DNA of 64,000 nt, taken from the NCBI RefSeq assembly GCF_900107965.1, contig NZ_FNVU01000007.1, forward strand, positions 186,001 to 250,000, written 5' to 3'. Positions 9,860 through 20,060 of this stretch are shown here, piece after piece. Origin of the DNA: Actinacidiphila yanglinensis (lineage in GTDB: Bacteria > Actinomycetota > Actinomycetes > Streptomycetales > Streptomycetaceae). The notes under the pieces are model-generated. The model did no database searches and was not told the DNA's origin. It saw only the letters and a list, made by a program, of their open reading frames with translations. Numbering within the stretch: the stretch's first letter is position 1; each line of letters starts with the position of its first letter. Position numbers and translations under genes: made by a program.

Positions 9860-9898
9860 CGACCGGGGACGCCCTGAGGTACTGGGCGTCCCCGGTCG
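9860..9898 (-). terminator. Perfect 15-bp hairpin between rplO and secY
   Basis: CGACCGGGGACGCCC (9860-9874) pairs perfectly with GGGCGTCCCCGGTCG (9884-9898) around a 9-base loop. On the minus strand a T-rich stretch follows (9841-9859). It looks like an intrinsic terminator ending the spc ribosomal genes before secY. Confidence 0.8.
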
Positions 9899-9914
9899 GG
9901 TTGCACATCCGGGC

Positions 9915-10367
9915 TCAGACGAGCTCGGTGACGGTGCCACCGGCAGCGGTGATCTTCTCCTTGGCGGAGCCGGAGACCGCGTCCACGGTCACCTGCAGCG
10001 CCACGGAGACGTCGCCGGAGCCGAGCACCTTGACGAGCTGGTTCTTGCGCACGGCACCCTTGGCGACCAGGTCGGCAACGGTGACCTCCCCACCCTCGGG
10101 GTAGAGGGCGGCGAGCTTGTCCAGGTTCACGACCTGGTACTCGGTGCGGAACGGGTTCTTGAAGCCCTTGAGCTTCGGGAGCCGCATGTGGAGGGGCATC
10201 TGCCCGCCCTCGAAGCGCTCCGGAACCTGGTAACGGGCCTTGGTGCCCTTGGTGCCACGACCGGCCGTCTTGCCCTTGGACGCCTCGCCGCGACCCACAC
10301 GGGTCTTGGCGGTCTTGGCGCCCGGAGCCGGACGGAGGTTGTGCACCTTGATCGGGTTGTCACCCAT
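9915..10367 (-). CDS. rplO: 50S ribosomal protein L15
   Basis: This 150-residue protein has the Gly-rich rRNA-binding N terminus ([19 protein letters not shown]) and the C-terminal globular domain ([15 protein letters not shown]). It is a late-assembly 50S protein. It starts at 10367, 2 bases after the rpmD stop. Confidence 0.98.
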   Translation of the reverse strand: MGDNPIKVHNLRPAPGAKTAKTRVGRGEASKGKTAGRGTKGTKARYQVPERFEGGQMPLHMRLPKLKGFKNPFRTEYQVVNLDKLAALYPEGGEVTVADLVAKGAVRKNQLVKVLGSGDVSVALQVTVDAVSGSAKEKITAAGGTVTELV

Positions 10368-10369
10368 GA

Positions 10370-10552
10370 TCAGTCGACCTCCTCGACCGTGACGAGGTGG
10401 CGGACGGTCTGGACCATGCCGCGGATCTCCGGGCGGTCCTCCTTGACCACGACGTCGTGCAGGCGCTTGAGCCCGAGCGAACGCAGGGTGTCACGGTGGT
10501 TCTGCTTGCTACCGATGTAGGACTTGGTCTGCGTGACCTTGAGACGCGCCAT
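10370..10552 (-). CDS. rpmD: 50S ribosomal protein L30
   Basis: This 60-residue protein begins [20 protein letters not shown], with the L30 signature [14 protein letters not shown]. Its ATG overlaps the rpsE stop as ATGA (10550-10554). It sits between rpsE and rplO as in other spc operons. Confidence 0.97.
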   Translation of the reverse strand: MARLKVTQTKSYIGSKQNHRDTLRSLGLKRLHDVVVKEDRPEIRGMVQTVRHLVTVEEVD

Positions 10553-11157
10553 CACACACCGACCCCGGCTCGGGCGCGCAGCAGCGCGGCCGGCGCGACA
10601 TCCTCGATCGGCAGACCGCGGCGGGCGGCGATCTCCTCGGGCCGCTGAAGGCCCTGGAGCGCGGCCACCGTGGCGTGCACGATGTTGATCGCGTTGTCCG
10701 AGCCGAGGCTCTTGGACAGCACGTCGTGGATGCCCGCGCACTCCAGCACGGCACGCACCGGGCCACCGGCGATCACACCGGTACCGGGGGAAGCCGGCTT
10801 GAGCAGGACGACGCCCGCGGCCTTCTCGCCCTGGATCGGGTGCGGGATGGTGCCCTGGATACGGGGGACCTTGAAGAAGTGCTTCTTGGCCTCCTCCACA
10901 CCCTTGGCGATGGCGGCCGGCACCTCCTTGGCCTTGCCGTAACCGACACCGACGGTGCCGTCACCGTCGCCCACCACGACCAGCGCGGTGAAGCTGAAGC
11001 GACGACCACCCTTCACAACCTTGGCGACGCGATTGATCGCGACGACCCGCTCGACATAGGCGGTCTTCTCGGCCTGCTGGCCGCCGTCCCGCCGGTCCTT
11101 ACGGTCCCGTCGCTCGCCGCCACCGGCACCGCTTCCGCGGCGCTGGGGTCCAGCCAT
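10552..11157 (-). CDS. rpsE: 30S ribosomal protein S5
   Basis: This 201-residue protein works in translational fidelity and mRNA unwinding at the entry channel. The dsRBD-like N domain ([20 protein letters not shown]) and the C domain ([20 protein letters not shown]) are intact. The spectinomycin loop [10 protein letters not shown] is present without deletion. A basic Gly/Arg N-terminal extension of about 30 residues is typical of actinobacteria. Confidence 0.98.
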   Translation of the reverse strand: MAGPQRRGSGAGGGERRDRKDRRDGGQQAEKTAYVERVVAINRVAKVVKGGRRFSFTALVVVGDGDGTVGVGYGKAKEVPAAIAKGVEEAKKHFFKVPRIQGTIPHPIQGEKAAGVVLLKPASPGTGVIAGGPVRAVLECAGIHDVLSKSLGSDNAINIVHATVAALQGLQRPEEIAARRGLPIEDVAPAALLRARAGVGV

Positions 11158-11210
11158 TGGAATTACCTCTCGATCTCTTCGGCGTTTCTCCGCTAGCTAA
11201 CGGAACCGGG

Positions 11211-11594
11211 TCAGAACTTCAGACCGGCTTCGCGGGCGGCATCCGCCAGGGCGGCGATCCGCCCAGCGTACTGGTTGCCGCCACGGTCGAAGACGACAGC
11301 TTCGACGCCCTTGGCCTTCGCACGCTCGGCCACGAGCTGGCCGACCTGCTTCGCCTTGGCGCTCTTGTCGCCTTCACCGCCACGGATGGACGCGTCGAGG
11401 GTCGACGCCGACGCGAGCGTGTGGCCCGCGAGGTCGTCGATGACCTGCGCCACGATGCCGCGGTTGGACCGCGTCACCACCAGGCGCGGACGCTCGGACG
11501 TACCGTTGACCCGCTTGCGGACCCGGATGTGACGGCGCTTGAGCGCCGCACCCTTGTACGCCTTGCCCTTGGCAATCTTGACACCGTATGCCAT
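11211..11594 (-). CDS. rplR: 50S ribosomal protein L18
   Basis: This 127-residue 5S rRNA-binding protein contains [20 protein letters not shown] and ends [20 protein letters not shown], the conserved L18 C terminus. It starts 2 bases after the rplF stop and lies 53 bp before rpsE. Confidence 0.98.
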   Translation of the reverse strand: MAYGVKIAKGKAYKGAALKRRHIRVRKRVNGTSERPRLVVTRSNRGIVAQVIDDLAGHTLASASTLDASIRGGEGDKSAKAKQVGQLVAERAKAKGVEAVVFDRGGNQYAGRIAALADAAREAGLKF

Positions 11595-11596
11595 GG

Positions 11597-12136
11597 CTAC
11601 TTACCAGCCTTTCCGACCTTGCGGCGGATGACCTCGCCGGCGTACTTGACGCCCTTCGCCTTGTACGGGTCAGGCTTCCGCAGCTTGCGGATGTTGGCGG
11701 CCACTTCGCCGACCTTCTGCTTGTCGATGCCCTCGACGGAGAACTTCACCGGGGACTCGACCTTGAAGGAGATGCCCTCGGGGGCTTCCACGACGATCGG
11801 GTGGCTGTAGCCCAGCGCGAACTCCAGGTTGGAGCCCTTCGCCTGGACGCGGTACCCGACGCCGCTGATCTCAAGGGACTTGCTGTAGCCCGCGGTCACG
11901 CCGGTGATCATGTTCGCCACCAGCGTGCGGGACAGGCCGTGCAGGGCCTTCGAGACACGCTCGTCGTTGGGGCGGGTGACCAGCAGCACGCCGTCCTCGC
12001 CCTTCGCGATCTCGATCGGCGCGGCGACGGTGTGGGTGAGCGAGCCCTTGGGGCCCTTCACCGCAACCGTGCGGCCGTCGATGGTGACGTCCACTCCGGC
12101 GGGAACCGAGATGGGCAGCTTGCCGATACGCGACAT
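11597..12136 (-). CDS. rplF: 50S ribosomal protein L6
   Basis: This 179-residue protein has two tandem L6 folds. It begins [20 protein letters not shown] and ends with the conserved [16 protein letters not shown]. It lies near the factor-binding site of 50S. The spacing to rpsH is 21 bp. Confidence 0.98.
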   Translation of the reverse strand: MSRIGKLPISVPAGVDVTIDGRTVAVKGPKGSLTHTVAAPIEIAKGEDGVLLVTRPNDERVSKALHGLSRTLVANMITGVTAGYSKSLEISGVGYRVQAKGSNLEFALGYSHPIVVEAPEGISFKVESPVKFSVEGIDKQKVGEVAANIRKLRKPDPYKAKGVKYAGEVIRRKVGKAGK

Positions 12137-12157
12137 TGCTCTACCTCTCTTTCCCGG

Positions 12158-12556
12158 TTACCAGACGTAGGCGAGGACTTCCCCACCCACGCCCTTCTTC
12201 TGCGCCTGCTGGCCGGTGAGCAGACCGTGCGACGTGGAGATGATCGCCACGCCGAGGCCGCCCAGCACCCGAGGCAGGTTGGTGGACTTTGCGTAGACCC
12301 GCAGACCCGGCTTGCTGATCCGCTTGATGCCGGCGATCGAGCGCTCGCGGTTCGGGCCGAACTTCAGCTCGAGGACGAGGTTCTTGCCGACCTCGGCTTC
12401 CTCGACCTTCCAGCCGGTGATGTAGCCCTCCTGCTGGAGGATCTCCGCGATGTGCGACTTGATCTTGCTGAACGGCATCCCGACTTCGTCGTGGTACGCC
12501 GAGTTCGCGTTCCGCAGACGGGTCAGCATGTCTGCGATGGGGTCGGTCATGGTCAT
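12158..12556 (-). CDS. rpsH: 30S ribosomal protein S8
   Basis: This 132-residue protein binds 16S rRNA helix 21; in E. coli it is the spc-operon repressor. It starts [20 protein letters not shown] and ends with the diagnostic [20 protein letters not shown] motif. A 130-bp gap (12557-12686) separates it from rpsN, larger than elsewhere in the operon. Confidence 0.98.
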   Translation of the reverse strand: MTMTDPIADMLTRLRNANSAYHDEVGMPFSKIKSHIAEILQQEGYITGWKVEEAEVGKNLVLELKFGPNRERSIAGIKRISKPGLRVYAKSTNLPRVLGGLGVAIISTSHGLLTGQQAQKKGVGGEVLAYVW

Positions 12557-12686
12557 GAGTTGGCCCTGGGCCTCTCTCGCCGGGGTTTCCTGTCTGCTCC
12601 GTCCCTCTCCCCCGGCCGGAGCCGGGAGCGGGTGTGGAGCGGGGACCTACGGCGTAGTGGATCGGGTCCTGATGTCCGGGAGAGGA

Positions 12687-12872
12687 CTACCAGGAGCTCT
12701 TGGTCACGCCCGGCAGCTCACCACGGTGCGCCATCTCACGAAGGCACACGCGGCACAGGCCGAACTTGCGGTAGACGGAGTGCGGCCGGCCACAGCGCTG
12801 GCAGCGGTTGTACGCGCGCACAGCGAACTTGGGCTTGCGAGCCGACTTAGCGATCAGAGCCTTCTTCGCCAC
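12687..12872 (-). CDS. rpsN: 30S ribosomal protein S14, type Z
   Basis: This is the short 61-residue S14 with a zinc ribbon: C24-x2-C27 and C40-x2-C43 (RCQRCGRP and GLCRVCLRE). The zinc-free, roughly 100-residue paralogue of actinobacteria would be elsewhere. The start is the GTG at 12872, 2 bases after the rplE stop, with AAGGAG upstream. Confidence 0.97.
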   Translation of the reverse strand: MAKKALIAKSARKPKFAVRAYNRCQRCGRPHSVYRKFGLCRVCLREMAHRGELPGVTKSSW

Positions 12873-12874
12873 GG

Positions 12875-13456
12875 TCAGTTCTCCTTGAACGGGAAGCCGA
12901 GGTGACGAAGCAGGGCACGACCCTCGTCGTCGTTGGTCGCCGTGGTGACCACGGTGATGTCCATGCCCCGGACCCGGTCGATCTTGTCCTGGTCGATCTC
13001 GTGGAACATGACCTGCTCCGTGAGACCGAAGGTGTAGTTGCCCCGGCCGTCGAACTGCTTGGGCGACAGGCCGCGGAAGTCGCGGATACGCGGCAGCGCC
13101 AGCGACAGCAGGCGGTCCAGGAACTCCCACATCCGGTCACCGCGAAGGGTGACGTGGGCACCGATCGGCTGACCCTCCCGCAGCTTGAACTGCGCGATGG
13201 ACTTGCGAGCCTTGGTGACCTGCGGCTTCTGGCCGGTGATCGTGGCGAGGTCGCGGATGGCGCCCTCGATCAGCTTGGAGTCGCGGGCGGCGTCGCCCAC
13301 ACCCATGTTGACCACGATCTTGGTGAGACCGGGGATCTGCATGACGTTCTCGTAGGAGAACTGGTCACGCAGCTTGCCCGCGATCTCCTCGCGGTAGCGC
13401 GTCTTGAGACGCGGAGTGGTGCTGGTGGTAGCGGCACCTGAAGTAGCAGTAGTCAT
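12875..13456 (-). CDS. rplE: 50S ribosomal protein L5
   Basis: This 193-residue 5S rRNA-binding protein contacts the P-site tRNA. Its core includes [20 protein letters not shown] and ends HLGFPFKEN. The ATG at 13456 lies 1 base after the rplX stop. A short Thr/Ser-rich N-terminal extension precedes the core. A further in-frame start at 13486 would overlap rplX and is not preferred. Confidence 0.97.
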   Translation of the reverse strand: MTTATSGAATTSTTPRLKTRYREEIAGKLRDQFSYENVMQIPGLTKIVVNMGVGDAARDSKLIEGAIRDLATITGQKPQVTKARKSIAQFKLREGQPIGAHVTLRGDRMWEFLDRLLSLALPRIRDFRGLSPKQFDGRGNYTFGLTEQVMFHEIDQDKIDRVRGMDITVVTTATNDDEGRALLRHLGFPFKEN

Positions 13457-13457
13457 C

Positions 13458-13781
13458 TCAGATGTCCTCACCGGTCCGCTTGGCAACGCGGATCTTGGTG
13501 CCCTCGTCGTCGAAGCGGTAGCCGACGCGGGTCACGACCTTCTTACCGTCCTTCTCAACAACCAGCTGCACGTTGCTGATGTGGATCGGCGCCTCGGTGG
13601 TGATGATCCCGCCGGTCTTGGAACCGCGGTCGGTCTGGCCGGCCTTGGTGTGCTTCTTGACCCGGTTGACACCCTCGACCAGGACCCGGTCCTCGCGGGG
13701 GTAGGCCACGATGACCTTGCCCTGCTTGCCCTTGTCCTTACCGGTGATGACCTGGACCAGGTCGCCCTTCTTGATCTTCAT
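13458..13781 (-). CDS. rplX: 50S ribosomal protein L24
   Basis: This 107-residue assembly initiator starts [20 protein letters not shown], the KOW motif that defines L24. It lies 3 bp after rplN and is tightly followed by rplE. Confidence 0.98.
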   Translation of the reverse strand: MKIKKGDLVQVITGKDKGKQGKVIVAYPREDRVLVEGVNRVKKHTKAGQTDRGSKTGGIITTEAPIHISNVQLVVEKDGKKVVTRVGYRFDDEGTKIRVAKRTGEDI

Positions 13782-13784
13782 CGG

Positions 13785-14153
13785 TTACAGCACCTCCGGC
13801 GCGAGCGAGACGATCTTCATGAACTTCTTCTCGCGCAGCTCGCGGCCCACCGGGCCGAAGATGCGGGTGCCGCGGGGGTCACCGTCGTTCTTCAGAAGGA
13901 CGGCGGCGTTCTCGTCGAAGCGGATGTACGAGCCGTCCGCGCGACGGCGCTCCTTGACGGTACGGACGATGACGGCCTTGACGACCTCGCCCTTCTTCAC
14001 GTTGCCACCGGGGATCGCGTCCTTGACGGTGGCGACGATGACGTCACCGATACCCGCGTAGCGGCGACCCGAGCCTCCGAGAACACGGATGCAAAGGATC
14101 TCCTTGGCACCAGTGTTGTCGGCGACACGAAGTCGCGACTCCTGCTGGATCAC
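13785..14153 (-). CDS. rplN: 50S ribosomal protein L14
   Basis: This 122-residue L14 starts [20 protein letters not shown] and contains [20 protein letters not shown]. It is the first gene of the spc group. The 107-bp gap before it, after rpsQ, carries two hairpins. Confidence 0.98.
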   Translation of the reverse strand: MIQQESRLRVADNTGAKEILCIRVLGGSGRRYAGIGDVIVATVKDAIPGGNVKKGEVVKAVIVRTVKERRRADGSYIRFDENAAVLLKNDGDPRGTRIFGPVGRELREKKFMKIVSLAPEVL

Positions 14154-14185
14154 GTCTATCTCCTGTTTGTCTGCCGGTTCCCGGC

Positions 14186-14250
14186 GGCGCCGCGCGTACT
14201 GCGCGGCGCCACCGAGCCTGGCGGAACCGTCCTGCGGGGGATCCCGCAGG
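14186..14250 (-). promoter_or_regulatory. Two consecutive hairpins at the S10/spc operon boundary
   Basis: The first, 11 bases after the rpsQ stop, pairs CCTGCGGG (14231-14238) with CCCGCAGG (14243-14250). The second pairs GGCGCCGCGC (14186-14195) with GCGCGGCGCC (14201-14210) around GTACT. No U-tract follows, so partial termination or RNA processing is more likely than a full stop. Confidence 0.5.
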
Positions 14251-14260
14251 AATTACTGGG

Positions 14261-14545
14261 CTACTTGGCCTTCTCGAGAATCTCGACGACGCGCCACCGC
14301 TTGGTGGCGGACTGCGGCCGGGTCTCCATCAGGAGGACGCGGTCGCCGATGCCGGCGGCGTTCTGCTCGTCGTGGGCCTTGAGCTTGTTGGTACGGCGGA
14401 TGACCTTGCCGTAGAGCGCGTGCTTCACACGGTCCTCGACAGCGACCACTACGGTCTTGTCCATCTTGTCGCTGACCACCAGACCCTCACGGGTCTTGCG
14501 GAAGCCGCGCTGCTCTGCAGTTTCAGTCACATTCTTCTCGCTCAT
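14261..14545 (-). CDS. rpsQ: 30S ribosomal protein S17
   Basis: This 94-residue OB-fold protein binds 16S helix 11. It contains the [20 protein letters not shown] signature and [14 protein letters not shown]. The ATG overlaps the rpmC stop (ATGA). It is the last gene of the S10 group. Confidence 0.98.
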   Translation of the reverse strand: MSEKNVTETAEQRGFRKTREGLVVSDKMDKTVVVAVEDRVKHALYGKVIRRTNKLKAHDEQNAAGIGDRVLLMETRPQSATKRWRVVEILEKAK

Positions 14546-14769
14546 CAGGCGCTCTCCACCGTCTCGATGCCGAGCTCACGCTCACGCATGAGGGTGTAGA
14601 TCCGGGCGATGTCCTTGCGGACGGTCTTGAGCCGGGTGTTGTTCTCAAGCTGTCCGGTGGCCGCCTGGAAGCGGAGGTTGAACAGCTCCTCCTTGGCCTC
14701 GCGCAGCTTGTCGAGGAGGTCCTCGTCGCCAAGCTGACGCAGCTCGGTCGCCTTGGTACCGGCCGCCAT
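14545..14769 (-). CDS. rpmC: 50S ribosomal protein L29
   Basis: This 74-residue helical-hairpin protein beside the exit tunnel has [20 protein letters not shown]. The ATG at 14769 overlaps the rplP stop (ATGA) and gives the usual streptomycete length; a GTG one codon earlier is possible. Confidence 0.97.
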   Translation of the reverse strand: MAAGTKATELRQLGDEDLLDKLREAKEELFNLRFQAATGQLENNTRLKTVRKDIARIYTLMRERELGIETVESA

Positions 14770-15188
14770 CACGACTCACCTGCCTCGCGCCGCACGATGC
14801 GGCACTTCATCGGAAGCTTGTGCGCGGCGCGGGTGAGCGCTTCGCGGGCAATCTTCTCATTCGGGAAGGACAGCTCGAACATCACCCGACCGGGCTTGAC
14901 GTTCGCGATCCACCACTCCGGCGAACCCTTACCGGAACCCATGCGGGTCTCGGCCGGCTTCTTCGTCAGCGGACGGTCCGGGTAGATGTTGATCCAGACC
15001 TTGCCGCCGCGCTTGATGTGGCGGGTGATGGAGATACGAGCGGACTCGATCTGCCGGTTGGTCACGTAGGCGGGGCTGACGGCCTGCAGGCCGTACTCGC
15101 CGAACGCCAGCTCCGTGCCGCCCTTGGCCATACCGCGCCGGGTGGGGTGGTGCTGCTTGCGGTGCTTGACCCTACGGGGGATCAGCAT
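14769..15188 (-). CDS. rplP: 50S ribosomal protein L16
   Basis: This 139-residue protein organises the A site of the peptidyl transferase centre. It begins [20 protein letters not shown] and contains [20 protein letters not shown], the L16 signature. It lies 5 bp after rpsC. Confidence 0.98.
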   Translation of the reverse strand: MLIPRRVKHRKQHHPTRRGMAKGGTELAFGEYGLQAVSPAYVTNRQIESARISITRHIKRGGKVWINIYPDRPLTKKPAETRMGSGKGSPEWWIANVKPGRVMFELSFPNEKIAREALTRAAHKLPMKCRIVRREAGES

Positions 15189-15193
15189 GGTAC

Positions 15194-16030
15194 TTAGCCT
15201 TCCGTTCCGGGGGTCTCAGCAGCCGGAGCCGCCTCGACGGGAGCGGGCGCCTCGGCCTTGGCGGCCGTGGGAGCTCCGTCCGTCTGGGGACGACGGCCGC
15301 GGCCACCGCGCTCGCCACCGCGGCGCTGCGGACGCTCGTTGCCACCGCCGCGGGCCGGGCGGTTACCCGCGCGGGCAGCGGCGTTGTCGGCGCGGACCTC
15401 GGCGATGTTCTTCACGTCGCCCTTGTAGATCCACACCTTCACACCGATCCGGCCGAAGGTGGTCTTGGCCTCGAAGAAGCCGTAGTCCACGTTCGCGCGC
15501 AGGGTGTGCAGGGGCACACGGCCCTCGCGGTAGAACTCCGAGCGGGACATCTCGGCGCCGCCGAGACGGCCACCGCACTGGATCTTGATGCCCTTGGCGC
15601 CGGCCTTCAGCGTGCCCTGCATGCTCTTGCGCATGGCACGGCGGAAGGAGACGCGGGAGGACAGCTGCTCGGCGACCGCCTGGGCCACCAGCTGCGCGTC
15701 CATCTCGGGGTTCTTGACCTCGAGGATGTTCAGCTGGACCTGCTTGCCGGTCAGCTTCTCGAGGTCACCGCGGATGCGGTCGGCCTCCGCGCCGCGACGG
15801 CCGATGACGATGCCCGGCCGGGCGGTGTGGATGTCGACGCGGACGCGGTCGCGGGTGCGCTCGATCTCCACCTTGGAGATGCCGGCCCGCTCCATGCCCT
15901 GCGTCATCATCCGGCGGATGGCGACGTCTTCCTTGACGTAGTCCTTGTACAGCTTGTCGGCGTACCACCGGGACTTGAAGTCCGTGGTGATGCCGAGCCG
16001 GAACCCGTAAGGGTTAACCTTCTGGCCCAT
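15194..16030 (-). CDS. rpsC: 30S ribosomal protein S3
   Basis: This 278-residue protein starts [20 protein letters not shown], with a KH domain ([20 protein letters not shown]) and the conserved C domain ([18 protein letters not shown]). The last 60 or so residues are an Arg/Gly then Ala/Pro-rich tail typical of streptomycetes. It lines the mRNA entry channel. The ATG overlaps the rplV stop as TAATG. Confidence 0.98.
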   Translation of the reverse strand: MGQKVNPYGFRLGITTDFKSRWYADKLYKDYVKEDVAIRRMMTQGMERAGISKVEIERTRDRVRVDIHTARPGIVIGRRGAEADRIRGDLEKLTGKQVQLNILEVKNPEMDAQLVAQAVAEQLSSRVSFRRAMRKSMQGTLKAGAKGIKIQCGGRLGGAEMSRSEFYREGRVPLHTLRANVDYGFFEAKTTFGRIGVKVWIYKGDVKNIAEVRADNAAARAGNRPARGGGNERPQRRGGERGGRGRRPQTDGAPTAAKAEAPAPVEAAPAAETPGTEG

Positions 16031-16377
16031 TACCGGGTCCCTTCCTTGCTGGCAACGACCACGGTGATGTGACTCGTCCGCTTGCGGATGCGGTAGGCGC
16101 GGCCCTGGGCGCGCGGCCGGAACCGCTTCAGGGTCGGACCCTCGTCCACGTACGCCTCGCTGATGTACAGCGACTCGGCGTCCGTGTGGTCGTAGTTGTG
16201 CGCGGCGTTGGCGATGGCGCTGTCCAGCACCTTGCCCACGGGCTCACTCGCGGCCTGCGGCGTGAAACGCAGGACCGCCTGAGCCTCCGTGGCGTTCATG
16301 CCACGGATGAGGTCCACCACGCGGCGGGCCTTCATGGGCGTGACGCGGATATACCGCGCCTGGGCCCTGGCTTCCAT
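16030..16377 (-). CDS. rplV: 50S ribosomal protein L22
   Basis: This 115-residue tunnel protein starts [20 protein letters not shown]. The beta-hairpin region [20 protein letters not shown], which reaches the macrolide-proximal constriction, is intact. The ATG at 16377 is preferred (GAAGGGA upstream, family length) over an in-frame ATG at 16401. Confidence 0.97.
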   Translation of the reverse strand: MEARAQARYIRVTPMKARRVVDLIRGMNATEAQAVLRFTPQAASEPVGKVLDSAIANAAHNYDHTDAESLYISEAYVDEGPTLKRFRPRAQGRAYRIRKRTSHITVVVASKEGTR

Positions 16378-16424
16378 GGTTGTCCCTTCAGTGTCTGTCA
16401 TGGTCGGTCGCTTCTCGCCGCTGG

Positions 16425-16706
16425 TCAGCGACGCCGCGCCTTGCGGTCGTCCTTCTCGTGACCGCGGAAGGTGCGGGTCGGCGCGAACTCGCCGAGCTTG
16501 TGGCCGACCATCGACTCAGTGACAAACACCGGGACGTGCTTACGGCCGTCGTGCACCGCGATCGTGTGGCCCAGCATGGCCGGGACGATCATCGAGCGGC
16601 GGGACCAGGTCTTGATGACGTTCTTGGTGCCTGCTTCGTTCTGGACGTCCACCTTCTTGCTCAGGTGGTCGTCGACGAAGGGCCCCTTCTTGAGACTGCG
16701 CGGCAT
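16425..16706 (-). CDS. rpsS: 30S ribosomal protein S19
   Basis: This 93-residue head protein begins [20 protein letters not shown] and contains [20 protein letters not shown]. Family length is complete. The spacing is 12 bp after rplB and 47 bp before rplV. Confidence 0.98.
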   Translation of the reverse strand: MPRSLKKGPFVDDHLSKKVDVQNEAGTKNVIKTWSRRSMIVPAMLGHTIAVHDGRKHVPVFVTESMVGHKLGEFAPTRTFRGHEKDDRKARRR

Positions 16707-16718
16707 CTAAACCCGCTC

Positions 16719-17555
16719 CTAGCGCTTCTTGTTCGTCTTGCGGCGGCGGACGATGTACTTGCTGCTCGCCTTCTTGGGAGAGCGCGTACGACCCTCCTTC
16801 TGACCCCAGGGCGAGACCGGGTGGCGACCACCGGAGGTCTTGCCCTCACCACCACCGTGCGGGTGGTCCACCGGGTTCATGGCGACACCGCGGACGGTCG
16901 GGCGAACGCCCTTCCACCGCATACGGCCGGCCTTGCCCCAGTTGATGTTCGACTGCTCGGCGTTGCCGACCTCACCGATGGTGGCGCGGCAGCGGACGTC
17001 GACCATCCGGACCTCGCCGGACGGCATGCGAAGGGTGGCCATGTTGCCTTCCTTCGCCAGCAGCTGCACCGAGGCGCCCGCGGAGCGGGAGATCTTGGCG
17101 CCGCCACCGGGCCGCAGCTCGATCGCGTGGATCGTGGTACCGACCGGGATGTTGCGCAGCGGGAGGTTGTTGCCCGGCTTGATGTCGGCGCTGGGGCCGT
17201 TCTCGATCCGGTCGCCCTGCTGCAGGCGGGCGGGGGCGAGGATGTAGCGCTTCTCGCCGTCCGCGTAGTGCAGCAGCGCGATGCGCGCGGTGCGGTTGGG
17301 GTCGTACTCGATGTGCGCGACCTTGGCGGGCACGCCGTCCTTGTCGTGCCGACGGAAGTCGATCACTCGGTAGGCGCGCTTGTGGCCACCGCCCTGGTGG
17401 CGAACGGTCACACGACCGGCGTTGTTACGGCCGCCCTTGCTGTGCAGCGGGCGGACCAGCGACTTCTCCGGCGTGGACCGCGTGATCTCGACGAAGTCGG
17501 CGACGCTGGAGCCACGACGGCCCGGAGTCGTCGGCTTGTACTTGCGGATACCCAT
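16719..17555 (-). CDS. rplB: 50S ribosomal protein L2
   Basis: This 278-residue protein starts [20 protein letters not shown] and has the peptidyl-transferase-linked [18 protein letters not shown] stretch with the conserved HPHGGG histidine. It is a primary binder needed for subunit association. The gap to rplW is 47 bp. Confidence 0.98.
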   Translation of the reverse strand: MGIRKYKPTTPGRRGSSVADFVEITRSTPEKSLVRPLHSKGGRNNAGRVTVRHQGGGHKRAYRVIDFRRHDKDGVPAKVAHIEYDPNRTARIALLHYADGEKRYILAPARLQQGDRIENGPSADIKPGNNLPLRNIPVGTTIHAIELRPGGGAKISRSAGASVQLLAKEGNMATLRMPSGEVRMVDVRCRATIGEVGNAEQSNINWGKAGRMRWKGVRPTVRGVAMNPVDHPHGGGEGKTSGGRHPVSPWGQKEGRTRSPKKASSKYIVRRRKTNKKR

Positions 17556-17602
17556 TTCTCAGTCCTCGGAATATTCCGGACTTCGACTCGATCCGATCCC
17601 CG

Positions 17603-17965
17603 TTAGGAGACCGGACCGCCGAAGATGTCGATGCGGTCGCCCTCGGCAAGGGTCACGATGGCGCGCTTGGTGTTCGCGCGCTTTCCGAAACCGGTGCGGG
17701 TGCGCTTGCGCTTGCCCTGCCGGTTGATCGTGTTGACCCCGGTGACCTTGACCTGGAAGACCGCCTCGACGGCCTGCTTGATCTGGGTCTTGTTGGCGCG
17801 CGGGTCGACGACGAAGGTGTACTTGTTGTCGTCCAGCAGCGCGTAGCTCTTCTCGGAGACGACCGGCTTGATCAGCAGGTCGCGCGGGTCCGTGAAGGTC
17901 TTGCTGGTGATCTCGGCGACCGCCACCTGCTCGGTGGCCTCGGTCAGTTCGGTCTGCTCGGCCAT
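17603..17965 (-). CDS. rplW: 50S ribosomal protein L23
   Basis: This 120-residue exit-tunnel protein is the docking site for SRP and trigger factor. The core begins [20 protein letters not shown] after an N-terminal extension of about 25 residues rich in Glu/Thr. The ATG overlaps the rplD stop (ATGA). Confidence 0.97.
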   Translation of the reverse strand: MAEQTELTEATEQVAVAEITSKTFTDPRDLLIKPVVSEKSYALLDDNKYTFVVDPRANKTQIKQAVEAVFQVKVTGVNTINRQGKRKRTRTGFGKRANTKRAIVTLAEGDRIDIFGGPVS

Positions 17966-18627
17966 CAGGCGTCGCTCCCTTCGGTCTCGGCGGCGCCGTT
18001 ACCGGGGACACTGACGAACCGGTCGAAGGCGGCCTTGGTGAAGACCACGTCGTCGGAGACGAGCACGTCGTACGTGTTCAGCTGGCCCGCCTCGAGGATG
18101 TGCACCTGGGGCAGGTTGCGGGCGGACAGCCACCCGGCCTCGTCGGCGCGCTCGACCACGAGCAGCAGGTTCTTGCGCTCGCTGATCTTGCCCAGCAGGG
18201 TCTTCGCGGCCTTCGTCGACGGCGCGTCGCCCTCGACCAGGTCGGTCACGACGTGGATCCGGCTGTGCCGGGCGCGGTCGGTCAGGGCACCACGCAGGGC
18301 GGCCTTGATCATCTTCTTGGGCGTGCGCTGCGAGTAGTCGCGCGGCACGGGGCCGTGCACGACGCCACCGCCGGCGAACTGCGGTGCGCGGGTCGAGCCC
18401 TGACGGGCGCGGCCGGTGCCCTTCTGGCGGTACGGCTTCTTGCCACCACCGCGGACCTCGCCACGCGTCTTGACCTTGTGCGTGCCCTGGCGGGCCGCGG
18501 CAAGCTGCGCGACGACGACCTGGTGGATCAGCGGGATGCTGACCTTGGCGTCGAAGATCTCGGCCGGGAGCTCTACGGTCCCGGCAGTGTCGCCCGCGGG
18601 CGACAGGATGTCGATGCTGGTGCTCAT
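17965..18627 (-). CDS. rplD: 50S ribosomal protein L4
   Basis: This 220-residue protein has the loop [20 protein letters not shown] that reaches into the tunnel, followed by [20 protein letters not shown]. In E. coli L4 represses the S10 operon; whether it does so here is unknown. It begins 5 bp after rplC. Confidence 0.98.
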   Translation of the reverse strand: MSTSIDILSPAGDTAGTVELPAEIFDAKVSIPLIHQVVVAQLAAARQGTHKVKTRGEVRGGGKKPYRQKGTGRARQGSTRAPQFAGGGVVHGPVPRDYSQRTPKKMIKAALRGALTDRARHSRIHVVTDLVEGDAPSTKAAKTLLGKISERKNLLLVVERADEAGWLSARNLPQVHILEAGQLNTYDVLVSDDVVFTKAAFDRFVSVPGNGAAETEGSDA

Positions 18628-18632
18628 ATCCT

Positions 18633-19277
18633 TCAGGCCCCCTTGGCCGCGCTGCGGACCAGGACGAGGCCGCCGTTCGGACCGGGAACCGCGCCCTTGA
18701 TGAGCAGCAGGCCCTTCTCCGCGTCAACGGCGTGAACGGTCAGGTTCTGGGTGGTGACCCGCTCGTTGCCCATGCGGCCCGCCATGCGCAGACCCTTGAA
18801 CACGCGGCCCGGGGTGGCGCAGCCACCGATGGAGCCGGGAGAGCGGTGCTTGCGCTGGACGCCGTGGCCGGCGCCGAGGCCCTTGAAGTTGTGACGCTTC
18901 ATGACACCGGCGAAGCCCTTGCCCTTGCTCTTGCCGGTCACGTCGACCTTGACACCGGCCTCGAACACCTCGGCGGTGATCTCCTGGCCGAGGGTGTACT
19001 CGGCGGCGTCGGCGGTGCGCAGCTCCACGAGGTGGCGGCGCGGGGTGACGTCGGCCTTGGCGAAGTGGCCCTTGAGGGGCTTGTTCACCTTGCGCGGGTC
19101 GATCTCGCCGAAGGCGAGCTGGACCGACTCGTAGCCGTCGGCGTCGTTGGTACGCACCTGGGTCACGACGTTCGGGCCGGCCTTGACCACGGTCACCGGG
19201 ACGACACGGTTGTTCTCGTCCCAGACCTGGGTCATGCCGAGCTTCTCGCCCAGGATGCCCTTGATCTGCTTGGTCAT
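18633..19277 (-). CDS. rplC: 50S ribosomal protein L3
   Basis: This 214-residue 50S assembly initiator has [20 protein letters not shown] and [20 protein letters not shown], including the region near the peptidyl transferase centre. It starts 14 bp after rpsJ. Confidence 0.98.
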   Translation of the reverse strand: MTKQIKGILGEKLGMTQVWDENNRVVPVTVVKAGPNVVTQVRTNDADGYESVQLAFGEIDPRKVNKPLKGHFAKADVTPRRHLVELRTADAAEYTLGQEITAEVFEAGVKVDVTGKSKGKGFAGVMKRHNFKGLGAGHGVQRKHRSPGSIGGCATPGRVFKGLRMAGRMGNERVTTQNLTVHAVDAEKGLLLIKGAVPGPNGGLVLVRSAAKGA

Positions 19278-19291
19278 CTTCTCCGTGCCTC

Positions 19292-19600
19292 TCAGAGCTT
19301 GATCTCGATGTCGACGCCGGCCGGCAGGTCCAGGCGCATCAACGAGTCAACGGTCTTGGGCGTCGGGTCGAGGATGTCGATCAGGCGCTTGTGCGTGCGC
19401 ATCTCGAAGTGCTCGCGCGAGTCCTTGTACTTGTGCGGCGACTTGATGACGCAGTACACGTTCTTCTCAGTGGGCAGCGGCACCGGGCCCGCGACCTGCG
19501 CACCAGTACGCGTCACCGTCTCGACGATCTTCTTCGCCGAGGAGTCGATGACCTCGTGGTCGTAGGCCTTGAGCCGAATGCGGATCTTCTGTCCCGCCAT
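19292..19600 (-). CDS. rpsJ: 30S ribosomal protein S10 / NusE
   Basis: This 102-residue protein begins [20 protein letters not shown] and ends [16 protein letters not shown], the usual length. It is a 30S head protein and also the NusE partner of NusG in antitermination and transcription-translation coupling; NusG is encoded at 43976-44929. It is the first gene of the S10 operon. The leader upstream carries a hairpin shared with the rpsL leader. Confidence 0.98.
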   Translation of the reverse strand: MAGQKIRIRLKAYDHEVIDSSAKKIVETVTRTGAQVAGPVPLPTEKNVYCVIKSPHKYKDSREHFEMRTHKRLIDILDPTPKTVDSLMRLDLPAGVDIEIKL

Positions 19601-19979
19601 GGCTACTCCGTAGTCCTTGTCTCTGTCTTCCGCTCTGGCATCCGCTTGCCCGACCCACGCGGTCGGGCGTGTCGCGTCTCTCGCACATGGCTTTCCGCAT
19701 GCGGAAAGGCCCTGCACCAGGGATGTGCGTGGGAGATCTCACCCACCGGATGCCTGGCCGGAGCCGCGCTGACACTTCCCGGGAGATTCCCGTACGTCCG
19801 CCCCAGTGCTGCCCCGGGGGGCAGATAAGGCGACGAGTACTGTGGGACTCGCTTCCGGTCCTCCCGACGGGAGGCGTGCAACATCGGCGCTCGACCGAGC
19901 AACTTGAGCAGTCTGCCATACCGGACGCACCGGACGCCAATCGAGCCGGGTAGCTTACCCGCGGCCCCGCCCCCGCCAA
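19601..19979 (-). promoter_or_regulatory. S10 operon leader and candidate promoter
   Basis: This gene-free stretch lies before rpsJ. A candidate promoter on the minus strand is TTGGCG (19974-19979), a 16-bp spacer and TAAGCT (19952-19957), giving a leader of about 345 bases. The leader holds the hairpin CCGACC-CACGC-GGTCGG (19650-19666, plus-strand notation) and the perfect 18-bp palindrome CTTTCCGCATGCGGAAAG (19691-19708). The promoter call is by eye. Confidence 0.55.
19650..19676 (-). promoter_or_regulatory. Conserved leader hairpin, rpsJ copy
   Basis: This 27-bp block is identical at 26 positions to 27415-27441 before rpsL. It contains a 6-bp stem and ends 49 bases before the rpsJ start. 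Confidence 0.75.
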
Positions 19980-20060
19980 ACCCGCCCTCCCCCCGTGACG
20001 GCGAGCGGCCGGCGCGGAGGGCCCCCCGCGCCGCCGCGGAGGGCCCCGCCCGCCCGGGTC

